64,000 nt of DNA from Gordius sp. MW1 (taxonomy: Eukaryota > Nematomorpha > Gordioida > Gordea > Gordiidae): NCBI GenBank assembly GCA_964036665.1, contig OZ038527.1, positions 22,291,901 to 22,355,900 of the forward strand. Direction: 5' to 3'. Made by a program: the position numbers and the translations under genes. Shown here in pieces: positions 42,901-54,799 of the stretch (position 1 is its first letter; every line of letters starts with the position of its first letter). The notes beneath the pieces were generated by a model that worked only from the letters and a program-made list of their open reading frames with translations, was not told where the DNA came from and ran no database searches.

Positions 42901-44432
42901 CCTACTTGCGCTACTGCATCTTCCTCGGTCAGCCTGCCGCCTACCATCAATAGCGCTCCGCCCGTTACGGGCGCTCCCACAATCGGCACTAGCGTCAGCG
43001 TTTCAATCCACGAGCGCTCGAGCGTCAAACTGGACTTTCGAAAGGTAGCAGACGGCTCCTCTTAATACACGATTTAACTTCAAAGCGCCATATTTTGTTT
43101 TAGTTACCATGTTAATAAGCATTAGTAGGCGAAATTACATGATAAATATTTGTTTTATGAGCAAAGAAACAAATCAAAATGACGTGACGCTCGTAAGACG
43201 CGACTATGTTTTAACATGCATTCGCCTTTTAAATCTAGATTCAAAATCGCTTATTAAGACACACTTTAAGTCTTGCTAACTTGTCATTTTCAGTATTGCT
43301 ATCAAAGAACCATATTTATCTATCTTGTAATTTGTGTTATAATCTTATTAATGTCATGTGGTCGGAATGAAAGTTTAGATCGTTTTTTCCTTTTTTTTGG
43401 TGAATTCTTGACCAAATATACCAGCCGACGTTAAATAATACAGGCTCAACAGTTTAGACTTAATGTAGAGCAACCGTATATTTAATTAATTAGCTTAGCA
43501 CCTAAAAATTAATTATATCATTAGGCAGCACATGACTTTAGCCTAATAAGTATAAGCTGCCCTGCAATTAATTTGTAATTGGCGGACCTAAATTATGGCG
43601 TTTATAACGTAGTGGATTTAAATAAAACGAAAAAAACGGTGATAATTTTTCTTGTGAATTTGATGCTTTAGCCATTTGCGTCGACAATTTGCATCGTTGT
43701 ATTTTCTCATTATTATAAAATTGGTACTTGAAAAGCGATGTATTGCCAGATTGATTATTTTACAGAAGTTTTGTCACCTAACTGATAGTAAACATCGAAC
43801 AAAATAATTAAAAATGCATTCTAAAACATCTCGGATAAAGGATGCACTTTTTAACTAATCTATATTTTTTTAGTACTAATTGACATTAGTTTTGGTTAGA
43901 TTCCGGGTACCCGATAACTCTATAATTAAATTTTAGTAATATATAATTTAACTGATGAGTCTAATAATTAGTAAGTCGACGGGCTCTGCCAAGCTTACTT
44001 CCTAGACGCCTGTGTATTAAATAGCTCCCTTAATCTTTAAATAAGGCTAGGCTTCCAATAAGAGATAAAATATTATGTAACTTTTTATGGGCCAGTCAAG
44101 TGTTTGTTTTATATGTAATAATTCCTCTAGTAAAGATCAACATAAGCGCTTACATTAACGTATAGCTTTATATTGAAATATTTAACCGATTCTAGACGGT
44201 TGCAGAAACAACCGGTTCCAAAAAGAAGCGAAGATCTGGCAGTCCGGAAAAAGAAAGTTCTCGTTCTCCCGGTAAAAACAATTACAGCGCCGCCTTTAAC
44301 AATCCGTTCGGCATTAGTCCTTCCACGCTACAGAACGTTAAAACGCGAAAGAGCAAATGGGACAAGCCCGCTCAAGAAGAACCAACCGCTAGCGAGACTT
44401 TTGAACCCGCGAGGCCCTCTGTCGATTCTTAA
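39956..44432 (+). CDS. SAP30BP: SAP30-binding protein homologue (HCNGP family)
   Basis: Exons (39956 or from ATG 39991)-40221, 40889-41018, 41661-42098, 42566-43044 and 44196-44432 join in frame (phases 0, 1, 1, 0), giving 504 residues from ATG 39991. SAP30BP is a nuclear protein linked to the SAP30/Sin3 corepressor and to splicing of short introns. The family core is plain: LLPEPPGRCSEALQAKF in the third exon, KAFRNPSIYEKLLQYCDIDD then SGTN in the fourth, a helix ELARAQKAEMERWEKER, and KTRKSKWDKP near the C-terminus. The start MTSLKRLVSYGQG followed by an acidic DDEDEEEEESP tract fits HCNGP N-termini. It is longer than the human protein (about 308 residues) because of low-complexity Ser/Pro/Thr stretches. 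Every border has GT/AG: cgaa|gtaaaa, atag|ATGG, ttg|gtatgc, aaag|GCGC, cag|gtttgt, atag|GCGC, aaag|gtagca, ctag|ACGG. Confidence 0.9.
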
Positions 44433-46429
44433 ATATTAAATATTTCGCGTTTTTTGGATTTATTTGTATAATATTTTAATTCTATTATTGATATGGGCGT
44501 ATATTTGCTACCACTACACAAGTCTTAGTTACGGTGAAAAATGACGATTATTTCGTTGTGCTTCTTGTTTAAGGAAGGTAATTTATGTAAAGATTTATGA
44601 TTGGTATAAGTGGCGAGAACATTTTTTGCCGATAATTTAGTTTTTTTTGTTTTAAATAGACGAAAATAACTTAAACTTTTAGAATATTTGTTTATATCGC
44701 TTCCTAATATGATATATTAAAAATTAAATTTTAAATGCATCTATAATAAATTACCTTTTGAGATTGAAGGATTTCGCATGGGTCATACGAATTGCAAAGC
44801 TTGCTCAAAAATATAAAGTATTGCACTCATTATGGCCTATGCGCGATTTGTAGCAATGCTTTTTCCCCCATAAAACTAGCCCGTCTCGTCTTGATCTCTC
44901 TTTATTATTTTCTAAAATATGGTTTTAGGTTGTAGAGCTAGTGGAAACCATATCTATTTTGGGCACTTTTATAATTCGAAAGTTTGTTTTAAATCTTATA
45001 AGCTAGCTTATTTCTTAATGTACAGATTATCATCTCCAATGGCCCAGGCAGGATTGCCGAAAGCAGAGTGGCGTATTGGCCCCTCTAAAACCAAAATCCT
45101 GGCCCATTTGGCCCCCTCAAGCAATAATTTAATATATTGTAATTTAATTAATAATATTTATTTTTATTAGTTTTCAAATAAGTAAGCATGGAAATTGTAA
45201 AATCTAATACAATCTCAATCCATGGCTCGATGCCAGCTTATTAATTTAATATATTTTAGCATGTAACATACATAATTATTTGGAAAATAAACTTCTATCG
45301 ACTTAAAAAAAAAAATTTTTAAATTGATATAAGTGACTTATTTATATTAAATTTCCGCTTTGTTGTTTATTTAAATAAGCAATAAAAAAAGGCCGGTAAT
45401 TAAAAATAAACTTATTTTTAAAAGCTCCAAACAACAGCTTCCATCAATGCATGGTATGTTAATTGGGATTGGCTTGGCACAATACCAGATTGTTATAAAT
45501 ACAATCGCTATATAGTTTTGCCAATGGTATCATTTTACAAAAATTAATATTTTTCATTTCACTCCTACCGATTCCATTTTAGGATTTAATTGATTTTACA
45601 AACTCACTAAACGCCATATAATTTTTGGTATCCTTATATAATCTTTTTTATTACATAGTTCCGCAGTTATTGCATTTTTGATTATAAATAAAATATATTT
45701 TATTGCTGTTCCATGCAAATCTTTAAGCAAAATTAACCGCAAGCTTTTGCTCTAAAGGGAACAATGGGCCGGGGAGGGGCCGTTATATAATCTAGCGGGC
45801 TCGGGCCGTGCATAGAAAGTAAGGCCCGCTGAGACCGTTACAAAATCATGTAGATTTTTTGTGCATTTTAAGGGATAAACAAAGGGTAATTTTTTTGTTT
45901 TCTATTAAGAAATTGCCCTCAACCCCTAAAAAGCTAGTAATTAATTAACAAGGACAGGACATGGGCTAGCCAGGATTTGTTTTTTTACTCTTCAAATTAT
46001 GCTTGGCAATAAATACTCATCATTAATTAATATAGACGAGTATGGAATATTTAAACGATTTTTATTTCGAAATTTTTCAAAATTTTCATTGGGCATATAA
46101 TATTGGTAAAAGAATAAGTGCGGCATTGCCCTGCTATAATGAAAATAACGTTTGTAAGATTTATATACATATATTGTGGATACACGACACTGTGTTCTAG
46201 GAGTTTAAAAGTCAATTTTCGCGAAACCATTTACACGTTATAAAATCTTTGATGAATATTGCAAAGCCCACCATGACAACAGCTTATTATTTTCATATTT
46301 TACCTTCCAGAGTACTTATTAAAATCTCAATCCTGGGGAGACTTATGGGATATATTAAACCCCATTCTTAAAATGGCCTAACTTTAACAGCAATATAGGA
46401 ACACTTTCCGACAAAAGCATTTTATATAA
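44433..46429. other. Intergenic, SAP30BP 3' side, repeat debris
   Basis: Contains the AAAATCCTGGCCC repeat (45060-45135), a stretch at 45185-45300 that matches 47765-47885 inside a hAT element, and GC-rich hAT-like debris at 45765-45840. No gene seen. Confidence 0.5.
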
Positions 46430-46437
46430 TATACACA

Positions 46438-46896
46438 CATAGACTAGATAGACTGCTCATCAACGCATAAAATGTGTAACCTTTTTTCCACCATTTTGAT
46501 GTTAACATGGTAAAGTGGTGGTGGTGATCAAGATCATATAGAATTTAGTAATTTTCGCAAATTAAATAATCTTAAAAAGGTAAATAAAAAATATTGAATT
46601 GGGTAGATATCAAAAACAGCATTTTAAAATAAATATTATTTACACAATACATAAAAATGTAAAAACTGCGATTAAAATTTGTTTAATAATAAAGCGCCAT
46701 CAGTATTTTGTATAATATTAATTTATGGACGTTCGTTTTAATTTATAAACTAGTGAGGAAGGTAAATTGACTGTTGTAGGGCAAAATTACATGGTTAAAA
46801 TTAAAATACACCAGTTGCACTCTTCAAAATGGAGGAAAATTTGACACACAATTAACCATATGCAACATATGGCATGAGCAGTCTATCTAGTCTATG
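46438..46896. mobile_element. hAT-type element, 459 bp, perfect target duplication
   Basis: Ends CATAGACTAGATAGACTGCT and the complement at the right. TATACACA is duplicated exactly (46430-46437 and 46897-46904). A partial inverted copy lies at 54430-54725. Confidence 0.92.
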
Positions 46897-46904
46897 TATA
46901 CACA

Positions 46905-47488
46905 ACACATCGTTGGATGGAGGCTCATCCTTTTCCAAGAGCAATAACAAATCATTTAATTAAAAAAGGCATTATTTTGTTGTCAAGATCTTCATTTGGC
47001 CCCATATTTGCTGGATCTGAGTTACAGTAAACTCAGGAACAAATTAGCGAATGAAAAGATACTCGAAATTGTGGCCATAAGACACAATTTACACCTTATC
47101 AACGAGAAAACCCACCCGATTATTATGGAATGTGAGCATCAGATGATGAAGATCTAGAAAAAATTAAATCAATGTCGAATAACGTTGATAAAATTTCTAG
47201 ATGCATTTATTAAATTATTTAATCGTTTGTTATGAATTTTTCAATAAATCCTTTTAAAATCGTTGCTAAATGTGTTGTTTTTAGTTTTTTTATTATTTTT
47301 TTAAGTTTAAAATTTCTATTTTTCCCCAATTCCTTGGAAATTTGACATCTCTAGTGCCAACGTAAAGAATGCCTTTTTTCTCTTTAATGTTATGGTGAAT
47401 ATAATTATTGAAATATCATCAATTTATTAGTTATTTTAAATGATGAAAGAAGTGTTTTATTCTGATTTTAACTTAAATAGGCTTATAA
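46905..47488. other. Spacer with a possible gene relic
   Basis: A short plus-strand stretch near 47100-47210 reads RENPPDYYG, a stop, then ASDDEDLEKIKSMSNN. It looks coding-like but has a stop and no neighbours; I cannot name it. Confidence 0.3.
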
Positions 47489-48927
47489 CTAAAGCTGTTT
47501 AGAACTAGTTCACTTTTTTCTGAACTTGAACTGAACTAGTCAACTTCACCTTTCCAAAAATTGAACTATGAACTTGAACTAGTTCGTTGTTTTTAAAGTT
47601 GAACTAGTTACTTTTTTAAAATTCTGAACTTGAACTTTACAATATAAATGAACTAGTTCATAATAAAAATATTTAATATGAATTTATAAGCCGAGTTTGA
47701 TTATTTTTATTAACAAGAATTACACACGTTTTTAACAAATTTTTTGACATCAAGCAGAAAATCACCATGAAAATTGTAAAATCCAATACAATTTCAATCC
47801 GTAGCTCTTTGCCATCTCGTTAATCTAATATATTTTTGCATGTATTATACACAATCATTTAGAAATAAAACTCTATTATAAAATTTTTTTATTAAACACG
47901 CCTTTTAAATATTATAGAAAACAACAACTACCGTTACCGAGCCTGTTTTCATGTCTGTAGCCAAGAGAGGGCCGGCTCTTTCCCTTAAATCTAAAAATTT
48001 GTTGAAATTTATTAAAATTATGACTAATATTTCAAAAAATGATCATTTTGCCCCTCCTTAAATAATTAATGCCGCTCTCTAATTTGAATGCTGGCTACCC
48101 CCATGGCTGTATTATTGTCAGTAAGAATCATTTATTTAATTTTTGTGATTTATATGCGAAAATTTGAGAGGATAAGTATAGAATTTTCCTAAATATCAGA
48201 CGTGATACCTCCAAAAAAAATCATTGAAAACTTTATAAAACTGATGAATACCTCATTTGATATATATAATAAATTACCCCATTTAAAACAAATTTTTATT
48301 TAATATAACGTTTGCATGTTCAATCAAGTGTTCCTGTTGAAAGACTATTTAGTTTAGGAAAACTTCTCTTTGTGGATAAACTTTCATCTTTATTAACTGA
48401 TAATTTTGAAAATAATAAATTATTGAAGTTTCCCATCTATTTCCCAACGTTTAAAATGATAAGTTTTACACGTATAATTCCTTTTCAAAATTATTTAGCT
48501 AATTTAGTTTTGTATAAAAAAGCTTGTTGGCATATGAAAAATGTTTATTAAATTAGATTTTATAATAAACTATTTCCAATTTAAAATAAACAATAATAAG
48601 TTCAAATAAACTCAGTCATCAATAAAAATTTGATTCAAAAAATTTTAAAATTGCGTATCGGATTCAGAACTGATTTTTAATCAGGTAAAACGTTTTTCAA
48701 AAACCCCTCGGATCGGATTAAAATTCTATAATATATTTTTTCAATGAACTGAACTTGAATTAGTTCATTTTGTAAAATTTGAACAAAGAACTGAACTAGT
48801 TTGTTTTTTCCATAATGAACTTGCTCCTAAACTAGTTACTTTTGAAAAGATCTGAACTTGAACTAATTTTATTTTTCAATATGAACTTGAACTAGTTCAT
48901 AATTAAGATGAACTTTAACAGCTCTAG
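47489..48927 (+). mobile_element. hAT element relic with transposase C-terminus
   Basis: Ends CTAAAGCTGTT and AACAGCTCTAG are inverted repeats, and both sides carry many subterminal copies of GAACTAGTTCA and GAACTTGAACT (47500-47690 and 48740-48925). At 48312-48440 the plus-strand frame SSVPVERLFSLGKLLF is the hAT dimerisation domain. No target duplication is evident. A MITE (47950-48105) is nested in it. Confidence 0.82.
47950..48105 (+). mobile_element. MITE, CATGGGCGTAGCC family, copy 12, nested in a hAT
   Basis: CATGTCTGTAGCC to GGCTACCCCCATG with the standard core, inside 47489-48927. Confidence 0.82.
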
Positions 48928-49190
48928 ATGTATCCTATTGATAAAAACTCGAAAAGCTTTTGAGTCAAAAATTTAAATATTTACAAGATTGCCACAACCT
49001 AAGCTTTCATTCTAAATTTGTTGAATGAAGGCTGCTTTGCAAGTTGGCCTAACCAAAAATGCAATCACCCCAAATATGGCAGTGGCGTGGCAAAGTATCG
49101 CCTAATATGTTTGCGCAGGCGAGGAAACTGGCGGTGTTGACGCATGCAGGGTTTTATATAAATTATAGACTGCCATATTAGCATGGGAAT

Positions 49191-49863
49191 GGAGCCCTGC
49201 AAAATGAATTTTTTTCTGCCCGAGCCCGACGTCTTAGTTTTTATTTTGCCCGCCCCGAGCCCAAACGATTTTTTATTTTTGGTCCGACCCGAGCCCGATC
49301 CGATTTTTCAAATAGAAAATTTTCAGAAATTTATTTTAAAATTTTTGAAAATTATGTGACCATATAAATACATAATGCATTAAATTGTTATTAATCTTAA
49401 TTTACAGCTAGGATAAGTTTGAAATAAAATTATTTTCACTCGCTACAATTTATTCAGCCAACAATTTAAAACTGGAATTCTAACTTTATAAAATATTTTT
49501 TATCCAACAGTTCTAAATAAATACTTTTTAAAAAAATTTCTTATTTAATTTTTAAAGTAATAGCTACTATGAATTTATTTAAATACTATAAAAAGATTTG
49601 CAGTTTAGGTTAAAAAATTATAGGCAGGGGGAAAAAGCTGAAGCTTGGAGGCTATATTGTGTATGGTGTACGAAGATAATTATTTAATATCGAGTTGAGT
49701 TGGTTTAAATCATATTTTATAAAAGATTAGTTTGCTTTAGTCATATCGGGCCGGGCTTGGGCCTTAAGTCGGGCCGCCTCATCAGGCCCGACCGGAGCCC
49801 GAGGCCCGATTGTTTTATTAAATTGTGCCCGGGCCGGGCTTCGGGCGGCCCGTGCAGGGCTCT
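49191..49863. mobile_element. hAT-type element, 673 bp, inserted into a MITE end
   Basis: Ends GGAGCCCTGCA and TGCAGGGCTCT; GC-rich CCCGAGCCCGA-type subterminal repeats. The flanks ATGGGAAT (49183-49190) and ATGGGGGT (49864-49871) are both versions of the first bases of a CATGGGCGTAGCC MITE, so the target was that MITE. Confidence 0.8.
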
Positions 49864-49975
49864 ATGGGGGTAGCCAAAATTGGGATTAGAGGGGGGCAAT
49901 AATCATTAAGGGAAGAGCAAAATGATCATTTTTTAAAATTTAAAAATAATTTTAATAAATTCAGAGGTATAATTA
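49864..49975 (-). mobile_element. MITE, CATGGGCGTAGCC family, copy 13 (split by a hAT, right end lost)
   Basis: Starts at 49182-49190 (CATGGGAAT), is interrupted by the hAT and resumes ATGGGGGTAGCC at 49864 with the core GATCATTTTTTAAAATTT. The far end is missing. Confidence 0.75.
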
Positions 49976-50203
49976 AACTAGAACTGCAGTCACTTTTATT
50001 TAACCCGAACCCGACCCAAAAGCACTATAAAATTTTCAACCAGAACCAAACCCGGCCCAACCGGAAAGCGTTTAAATTATTTGACCGAATCGCTCCAGAA
50101 TATGTTTCAAATTTTGGTATCCGGCGCGAGAATAAGAAAAATTTAACCGAAAAATTAAAGTGCGATTTATGAAACTAATTGATAGCACAGATTTTGATTA
50201 CTA

Positions 50204-50370
50204 TCATGGGCGTAGCCAGGGGGGCAGGGGGCGAGGCTGCCCCCCCTAATTTAAAAAGAAGAAGAACGATTTCAATACAAAAACCCTTAAAAATTAAAAA
50301 AAAAATTATGTTTTGCCCCCCCCCTCAGTTGCCAGGCGGGGGCAGGGGGCGCGGCTGCCCCCCCCCTATT
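50204..50370 (+). mobile_element. MITE, CATGGGCGTAGCC family, copy 14 (subfamily B, rearranged)
   Basis: CATGGGCGTAGCCAGGGGGG at the left, with core AATTATGTTTTGCCCCC; the right side repeats GGGGGCAGGGGGCG(A/C)GGCTGCC instead of a normal terminus. Confidence 0.75.
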
Positions 50371-50399
50371 TGAACTTAACTCAAATTAATACAGATGCG

Positions 50400-50600
50400 A
50401 TTAGCGAATTTACATAAAAATATAAATTATTTTGGTAAAATGAAATTTAAATTAAAATTAGATCTTAGGAATGCCTACCTTCAGTTACGTGTAGCTAGTA
50501 ACTACGTCAAATGGCTTGTTACTATCTTTATAAGAATCATGGCTGAGAGCCTGTGTATAATTCCAAGTTATATGTATGACAAGTTTTGCATCCAGAGAAG
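50400..50600 (+). pseudogene. Gypsy-type reverse transcriptase relic
   Basis: The frame KLKLDLRNAYLQLRVASNYV resembles the RT segment around the first catalytic Asp of Ty3/Gypsy pol. It is short, lacks the surrounding domains and has no LTR that I could find. Confidence 0.55.
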
Positions 50601-50879
50601 TTGAGCCCATATTTGTACTGCTTATTTGGAATATATTATCAAAAAGTTACCTATTTTAGCATATAAAATATTCTTGATTTTCTATACCATATAAATATTT
50701 TGTTTTTGCAAAGTCTGTCTCCTAGTTCTTCTATATCCACAACTGAATCACTTCCTTTTCGCTCTCAATTAGATCATCTAGATGTACACAAAATTATCTA
50801 ACTAATTATATAGAATCTTATTTTTACCATCAGAATCTGAACTTGAGGATTATAAACAATCATAAATTAAACTACTCAT

Positions 50880-51938
50880 TAAAGATCTGTCAAAACTTCA
50901 AGGCCCGTCCGAACCCGCCCGTAATTTTTTTTCAACACTTCAGGCCCGTCCGAGCCCGTCCTTAAATTTTTTAGTCCCGTTCCAGCCCATATGTAAATTT
51001 TTTAGGCCTGTTCGTACCCGTTTAAAAAAACGTCAGGCCCGCGCAAGCCCGTTCAAATATTTTTAAAAAAACTCCGCGCCCGACCCAATTCATCAAAAAT
51101 TTCACAAAATTTTATTATATTTTTGACATATTCATAAAAAAACATCAATAATTATCATGTTAAAATAATAAATCATCAATTATTTCTGCCGTTAATACAC
51201 TTAAAATATTTCAATATAGTACTACCATTAAATTAATTAAAAAATTACATGAGAATATTCGACTCTCAACAATTTACTTTTATTTGATTAATTTAAGTTA
51301 ATACACCTAAGAAGTTAGAAATTAGTATTGCCATTTAAAATACTTTAATAAAATTACATGAGAATATTCAACTTTCAATAAGTTTACATTGATTTGATTA
51401 ATTTATATAAGTTAATACACCTAAGTTTTAGATTAGAACAAAAATATTTATTGAATTATATGGCCCTAATAATAATTATACCAGTAAAATTTGCGATAAA
51501 ATTAAACACAAAAATTTTGTTGCATTGTGACTAAGTAATTGAACTTACTTATAAAAGAATATACGAGGCTATAATCTTAAATTATAACGAAAATCTATAA
51601 CAAATAGAATAAAAATGTTTTAAAGTCAAATTTAGCGCTTAAAAAAGGATTGAATAGGTTAACAAAATTAAGCAATTGATAATCTATATATTTAATAAAA
51701 ATTATTATTTATATAATTGCCTGACTTTTAAGGGCTTTTGTAATTCCATGACCGTTTAAATAATCTCTGGCCCGTACAAGCTCGTTTATAAAAAGTCAGG
51801 CCCGTTCAAGCCCGTTAAAAAAATCTCAGGCCCGCCTAAGCCCGTTCCATCAATTGCTAAGCCCGTCCGGGGCCGGCCCGTTAAAAATTTTATGATACAA
51901 GCCCGTCCGCGGGCCGGGCCTGCCCGTGCAGATCTCTA
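50880..51938. mobile_element. hAT-type element, 1.06 kb
   Basis: Ends TAAAGATCTG and CAGATCTCTA; many CAGGCCCGTCCGAGCCCG-like subterminal repeats. CTACTCAT is duplicated exactly (50872-50879 and 51939-51946). No transposase domain recognised inside. Confidence 0.88.
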
Positions 51939-52395
51939 CTACTCATAACAGCTGATTACAAAAGTTACCATAAATAGCTTCACAAGAATATCAATAATTA
52001 TAAAAAAAAACTCGGGCCTTCGGCCCTCGTGGGAAGGGGGAGAAGGGAAGGGGAGTAGGGGAAGGGAAGAGGGGAAGGGGGAACTCTTCTATACTCCGTA
52101 TAAACGTAGCATATTTGCTATGCAATTTATGGGCGAGAAAGGTGGGAAGGGGCGAGAATGCCTATAGGGGGTATTAGATGCAAAATAATTAGTTAATTAG
52201 TTATAGGTCCTTGTAGGGGAGGACATAGGGTAATTATCAATGTTAACTAATTTAAAAACGAAAAAAAATTTCGATTTATTTGGCCAATGGTCATTTTTTT
52301 ATTGGTCAGTAGCCAGCGGACGGTCAAAAATTCATATTATCATTGGTATTAACATGAACAAATATTAATTTAATTTAAAAAAATTAAAAAAAAAA

Positions 52396-52472
52396 TTTGT
52401 CCCCTCCCTGACTTGAACCCCACACCTCCAGTTCACAAGCCTGCGCTATAACCACTATACCATGCTGGCTTT
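52396..52472 (-). other. tRNA-like relic or tRNA-derived SINE head
   Basis: Minus strand reads a perfect A box (TGGTATAGTGG), then a GTG-containing anticodon-like loop TTGTGAA (His if real), a B box (GGTTCAAGTC) and a T-rich end. The acceptor and T stems do not pair, so it is not a functional tRNA gene. A second B-box-like GGGGTTAGAATCCCGG with poly-T lies at 53858-53885 (minus). Confidence 0.6.
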
Positions 52473-53189
52473 AAAATAGTAGAAGTTATTATGTTATTTA
52501 TATAGATAATGAAATAATAAAGTTGTGTTTTATGTTTAGAAAATCAATATATTTCGTCGGTCAGTAGCCAGCGGACGGTCAAAAAGTCATATTATCAATG
52601 GTATTAACAAAAACAAAATATTAATTTAATGTAAAAAAAAATTAAAAAAAAAGTTTTTTTTTAGTTTTAAAAAAGGGCTAAATTCTTAAACTACCAGCCC
52701 GATTCGCTCGAAACTTTACCCGTAGGTGCCCAGGGCGGCCGGGGGTAAAATAACCTTTTCAGATTCCTAAAATACCTTTTCATTTTAAAATATCGGACAT
52801 TTCCCTGCCACACGTGCGGTGTAATATCTATGACACGTAGAAAAATTTTACTAATTATATAAACTTACGCGCGCCATCTAATAAAGTACAATTCGTGTTT
52901 GAGTTTAATAGTAGATTCAATTTAATTAGAAATAACGGGCTATGATTATACCTTTGAAGGAGGTTTCGAATTTTGTGTCAGTTTCTATCGATATATTTTA
53001 TCGTAAATTAGAATCTAATACCTATATTATTTTTTTAAATATTACTTTTTAGGTTTTCTATGAAATCACAATCTAATTAAATGAAATATATTAACCCAAT
53101 AAAAAAATATATATGCATTTATAAGGTTAAAAATATATATTACATAGTTGGCTGTCTGTTAGACCATCTATAATAAATTTTTAGGTTAT

Positions 53190-53870
53190 ATATAAAATTT
53201 GGCCAATGGTCATTTTTTTTCATTGGTAAGCAGCCAGGACACGGTAAAAGTGGATATAAATTCATATTAGTCAAAAAAAACTAAAAAAAAAAATTTCGAA
53301 TCACATTTTGGCCAATGGTCATTTTTTTGCCATTGGTCAGCAGCCAGGACACGGTAAAAGTGGATATAAACTTATAATAGTCAAAAAAAAACTAAAAAAA
53401 ATTTTCGAATCACATTTTGGCCAATGGTCATTTTTTTCCATTGGTCAGCAGCCAGGACACGGTAAAAGTGGATATAAATTTATAATAGTCAAAAAAACTA
53501 AAAAAAAATTTTCGAATTACATTTTGGCCAATGGTCATTTTTTTCATTGGTCAGCAGCCAGGATACGGTAAAAGTGGATATAAATTCATAATAGTCAAAA
53601 AAAACGAAAAAAAAAATTTCGAATCACATTTTGGCCAATGGTGATTTTTTTCCATTGGTCAGCAGCCAACGGACGGCCAAAAAGTCATAATAGCAATGGT
53701 AGTAACAGGAACAATCATAATAGTCAAAAAAAAACGAAAAAATAAACTCGGATTCACATTTTGGCCAATGGTCATTTTTTTCATTGGTCAGCAGCCAGCG
53801 GACGGCCAAAAAGTCTTATTATCAATGATAGTAACAAGAACAATCATAAGAGTCAAAAAAAACTCCGGGA
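53190..53870. repeat. Satellite array, about 107-bp unit, six to seven copies
   Basis: Units start TTTTGGCCAATGGTCATTTT near 53195, 53305, 53415, 53522, 53630 and 53758. Each contains CATTGGTCAGCAGCCA. Diverged single units lie at 52279 and near 52557. The plus-strand frame with repeated GQQPGHGKSGY is only the array translated. Confidence 0.9.
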
Positions 53871-54097
53871 TTCTAACCCCAAAACTAGTTAAATTGCATA
53901 GCAATTACCAAAATTTAAATATAGAGATACTTATGCATTAATTTAACGTAGCAATTAAAACCCGACCCCGCCCGAAAGCGAGGGAGATAGAGATGAGGGG
54001 TGGGGCACTTCTTGATAGAGATGAGGGGTGGGGCACCTCTTTCTCATGCATTAATTTAAAAAATCGATAACCTAATATACCCAATGCAAATAGATAG

Positions 54098-54150
54098 GGA
54101 GGGTAGACGGACAACGGACAACAGACAACGGACAACGGACAACGGACACC
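54098..54150. repeat. CGGACAA short tandem repeat
   Basis: About six copies of (C/A)GGACAA, followed by GGAAACGAGCCCATAAATTG, which belongs to the composite repeat. Confidence 0.75.
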
Positions 54151-54429
54151 AGGAAACGAGCCCATAAATTGCATAGCAATTAATAAACAAATGTAATTAT
54201 AGATATTGATTCTGTTATACACATGCTTAAATTACTTTTTTAAGTAAAAATTTTTTTTGATAAATAAAAAAAACTTTCTTAATTGACTTTATGGGGTATA
54301 TGAGACCCCAAACGCTTATATCTCCAAAAGTATTGATTTTAATAATTTGTAACTGACACACATTTAAAAATTTTAATTAATTTAATAGTTTTGAAAAATC
54401 TTAAAATTCTTTATATAAATCAATTAGGC

Positions 54430-54725
54430 TAATAATAGTCAATTTACCTTTCTCACTAGTTTATAATAAATTTGAACTAACGTAAATAAATTAATATTAT
54501 ACATAATATAGATGGCGCTACATTTATTGAACTAACAGATATTTATTTTAGAATGCTGTCTTTGATATCTACCCAATTAAATTTTTTTTATTTACCTTTT
54601 TAAGATTATTTAATTTGCGAAAATTACGAATTTCTATATGATCATCACTTTACGATGTACCTCTCAAAATGGCGGAAAAAAGGGTACACATTTTGTGCGT
54701 TGATAAGCAGTCTATCTAGTCTATG
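54430..54725. mobile_element. Partial inverted copy of the 46438-46896 hAT element
   Basis: Shares AGCAGTCTATCTAGTCTATG at its right end and the core GATATCTACCCAATT; left end truncated. Confidence 0.82.
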
Positions 54726-54799
54726 CGTGTAGATGATAAGACATCTAAAATTTTAACAATAAACACCGATAGAGGTTTGTTTGCATTTAAATTTTTCAA

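Larger units (their letters stand above)
52108..54176. repeat. Composite repeat between inverted GCTATGCAATTTATGGGC copies
   Basis: GCTATGCAATTTATGGGC at 52108-52125 faces its complement at 54158-54175; a third copy (GCTACGCAATTTATGGGC) occurs alone at 11288. Between them lie purine-rich tracts, tRNA-like relics and the satellite array. The class is not clear. Confidence 0.5.

Noticed and set aside
52396..52472. Functional tRNA-His gene
   Set aside because: A and B boxes fit, but the acceptor arms and T stem do not pair.
53308..53571. Protein with internal repeats (GQQPGHGKSGY)
   Set aside because: It is the 107-bp satellite translated; other frames of the array give similar repeated frames, and the frame is lost in neighbouring units.
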